A stretch of 6,712 nucleotides of DNA, from assembly GCA_030638325.1 (NCBI GenBank), contig DAOWEV010000101.1, positions 1 to 6,712 on the forward strand, given 5' to 3'. Below the pieces are notes generated by a model. That model was not told the origin of the DNA and did not search any database. It saw only the letters and a list, made by a program, of their open reading frames with translations. Position numbers and translations under genes: made by a program. This document shows positions 6,388 to 6,712 of the stretch, piece by piece. The stretch comes from Bacteroidales bacterium. GTDB lineage: Bacteria > Bacteroidota > Bacteroidia > Bacteroidales > JAGOPY01. Each line of letters starts with the position of its first letter. Position 1 is the stretch's first letter.

Positions 6388-6436
6388 ATTTGAATTTTGA
6401 ATTTATTTAGGATTTCGATATTAGGATTTCGGATTT
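6388..6436. repeat. Degenerate heptamer array before the pseudouridine synthase gene
   Basis: Seven phase-conserved heptamers follow one another: atttgaa, ttttgaa, tttattt, aggattt, cgatatt, aggattt, cggattt. The last four form two similar 14-nt units. The array lies between the palindrome and the promoter at 6451, so it is probably upstream of the transcript. Confidence 0.7.
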
Positions 6437-6450
6437 AATAAAAAAAACCG

Positions 6451-6478
6451 TTGTAATTTACAGAGAATCTTAACTTTG
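6451..6478 (+). promoter_or_regulatory. Bacteroidota-type promoter for the pseudouridine synthase gene
   Basis: TTG (6451-6453), 17 nt, then TAACTTTG (6471-6478) followed by CA. This is an exact TAnnTTTG box with a -33 element at acceptable spacing, giving a leader of about 25 nt before ATG at 6509. Confidence 0.7.
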
Positions 6479-6508
6479 CATATTGAAATCAATTAATTAA
6501 CCCGTTCG

Positions 6509-6712
6509 ATGACATATGCTGACAAATCAAAAGGCAGGGCACGCAAAAAACACGGCGACTTTTCAAAATATTCCGGACCAAAAAAGCAATCTCCGAAGAG
6601 CGATTCCATGGCTAAAAAACCGCGGAAACCTTTTACCCGTCCGGTAAAATCAGTTAAGCAGACCCTGGGTAGCCAGGAAATGATACGCCTCAATAAATAT
6701 ATTGCCAATGCA
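6509..6712 (+). CDS. rluB: RsuA/RluB-type rRNA pseudouridine synthase, N-terminal 68 codons (partial)
   Basis: The frame is open from ATG 6509 to the window edge. The last visible residues, MIRLNKYIANA, are the start of the S4 RNA-binding domain that opens RsuA/RluB/RluF-type synthases, which isomerise uridine to pseudouridine in rRNA. The catalytic domain lies outside the window. Before the S4 domain is an extension of about 57 residues rich in Lys, Arg, Pro and Ser (such as SKGRARKKHGDFSKY and KKPRKPFTRPVK). It is probably disordered and RNA-binding, and such extensions are common in Bacteroidota members. The start is the first in-frame ATG after a TAA at 6494 and lies about 25 nt from the expected transcription start. 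An internal in-frame ATG at 6608 is less likely. RluB is preferred over RsuA or RluF by phylum habit only. Confidence 0.8.
   Translation, partial: MTYADKSKGRARKKHGDFSKYSGPKKQSPKSDSMAKKPRKPFTRPVKSVKQTLGSQEMIRLNKYIANA

Noticed and set aside
6493..6708. Minus-strand frame of 71 codons at the right edge
   Set aside because: It is antisense to the pseudouridine synthase start, whose S4-domain residues and promoter are clear.

Overview
The window looks like chromosomal DNA of a member of the Bacteroidota, probably Bacteroidales-like. Three things suggest this. Candidate promoters have the phylum's TAnnTTTG -7 box, in three cases as an exact match. Start codons are preceded by A-rich sequence rather than clear Shine-Dalgarno motifs. 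The methionyl-tRNA synthetase has the KISTS signature and the appended C-terminal tRNA-binding domain familiar from this phylum. The genes are core housekeeping functions. I see no mobile element, CRISPR array, toxin-antitoxin pair or defence system, and nothing I would call an undescribed multi-gene system.

Minus-strand block, read from high to low coordinates: metG (4718 to 2652), tRNA-Arg(CCU) (2510 to 2436) with its own well-formed promoter, a 56-codon remnant resembling the N-terminus of an AhpD/carboxymuconolactone-decarboxylase-like protein (2201 to 2031), a DEAD-box RNA helicase with a DbpA-type RNA-binding domain (1973 to 222), and the first 54 codons of an unrecognised protein (162 to 1) that runs off the left edge.

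Plus-strand block, divergent from metG: an S66 LD-carboxypeptidase (4879 to 5778), a YraN/UPF0102 nuclease-fold protein (5974 to 6342), and the first 68 codons of an RsuA/RluB-type pseudouridine synthase (6509 to 6712) that runs off the right edge behind a consensus promoter.

The genes share a theme of RNA and translation: tRNA charging, a tRNA, RNA remodelling and rRNA pseudouridylation. LD-carboxypeptidase adds peptidoglycan recycling. No tight operon is evident, because every spacer is 59 nt or longer.

The least ordinary part lies between the genes. Four spacers carry different short tandem arrays: one of period 8 and three of period 7, two of which alternate two heptamers. A fifth element is a perfect 12-bp palindrome directly after yraN. 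Two of the arrays bracket the tRNA and would be transcribed with it. The repeats, the AhpD-like remnant and a Ser-to-Ala change in helicase motif III are the points most worth a second look.
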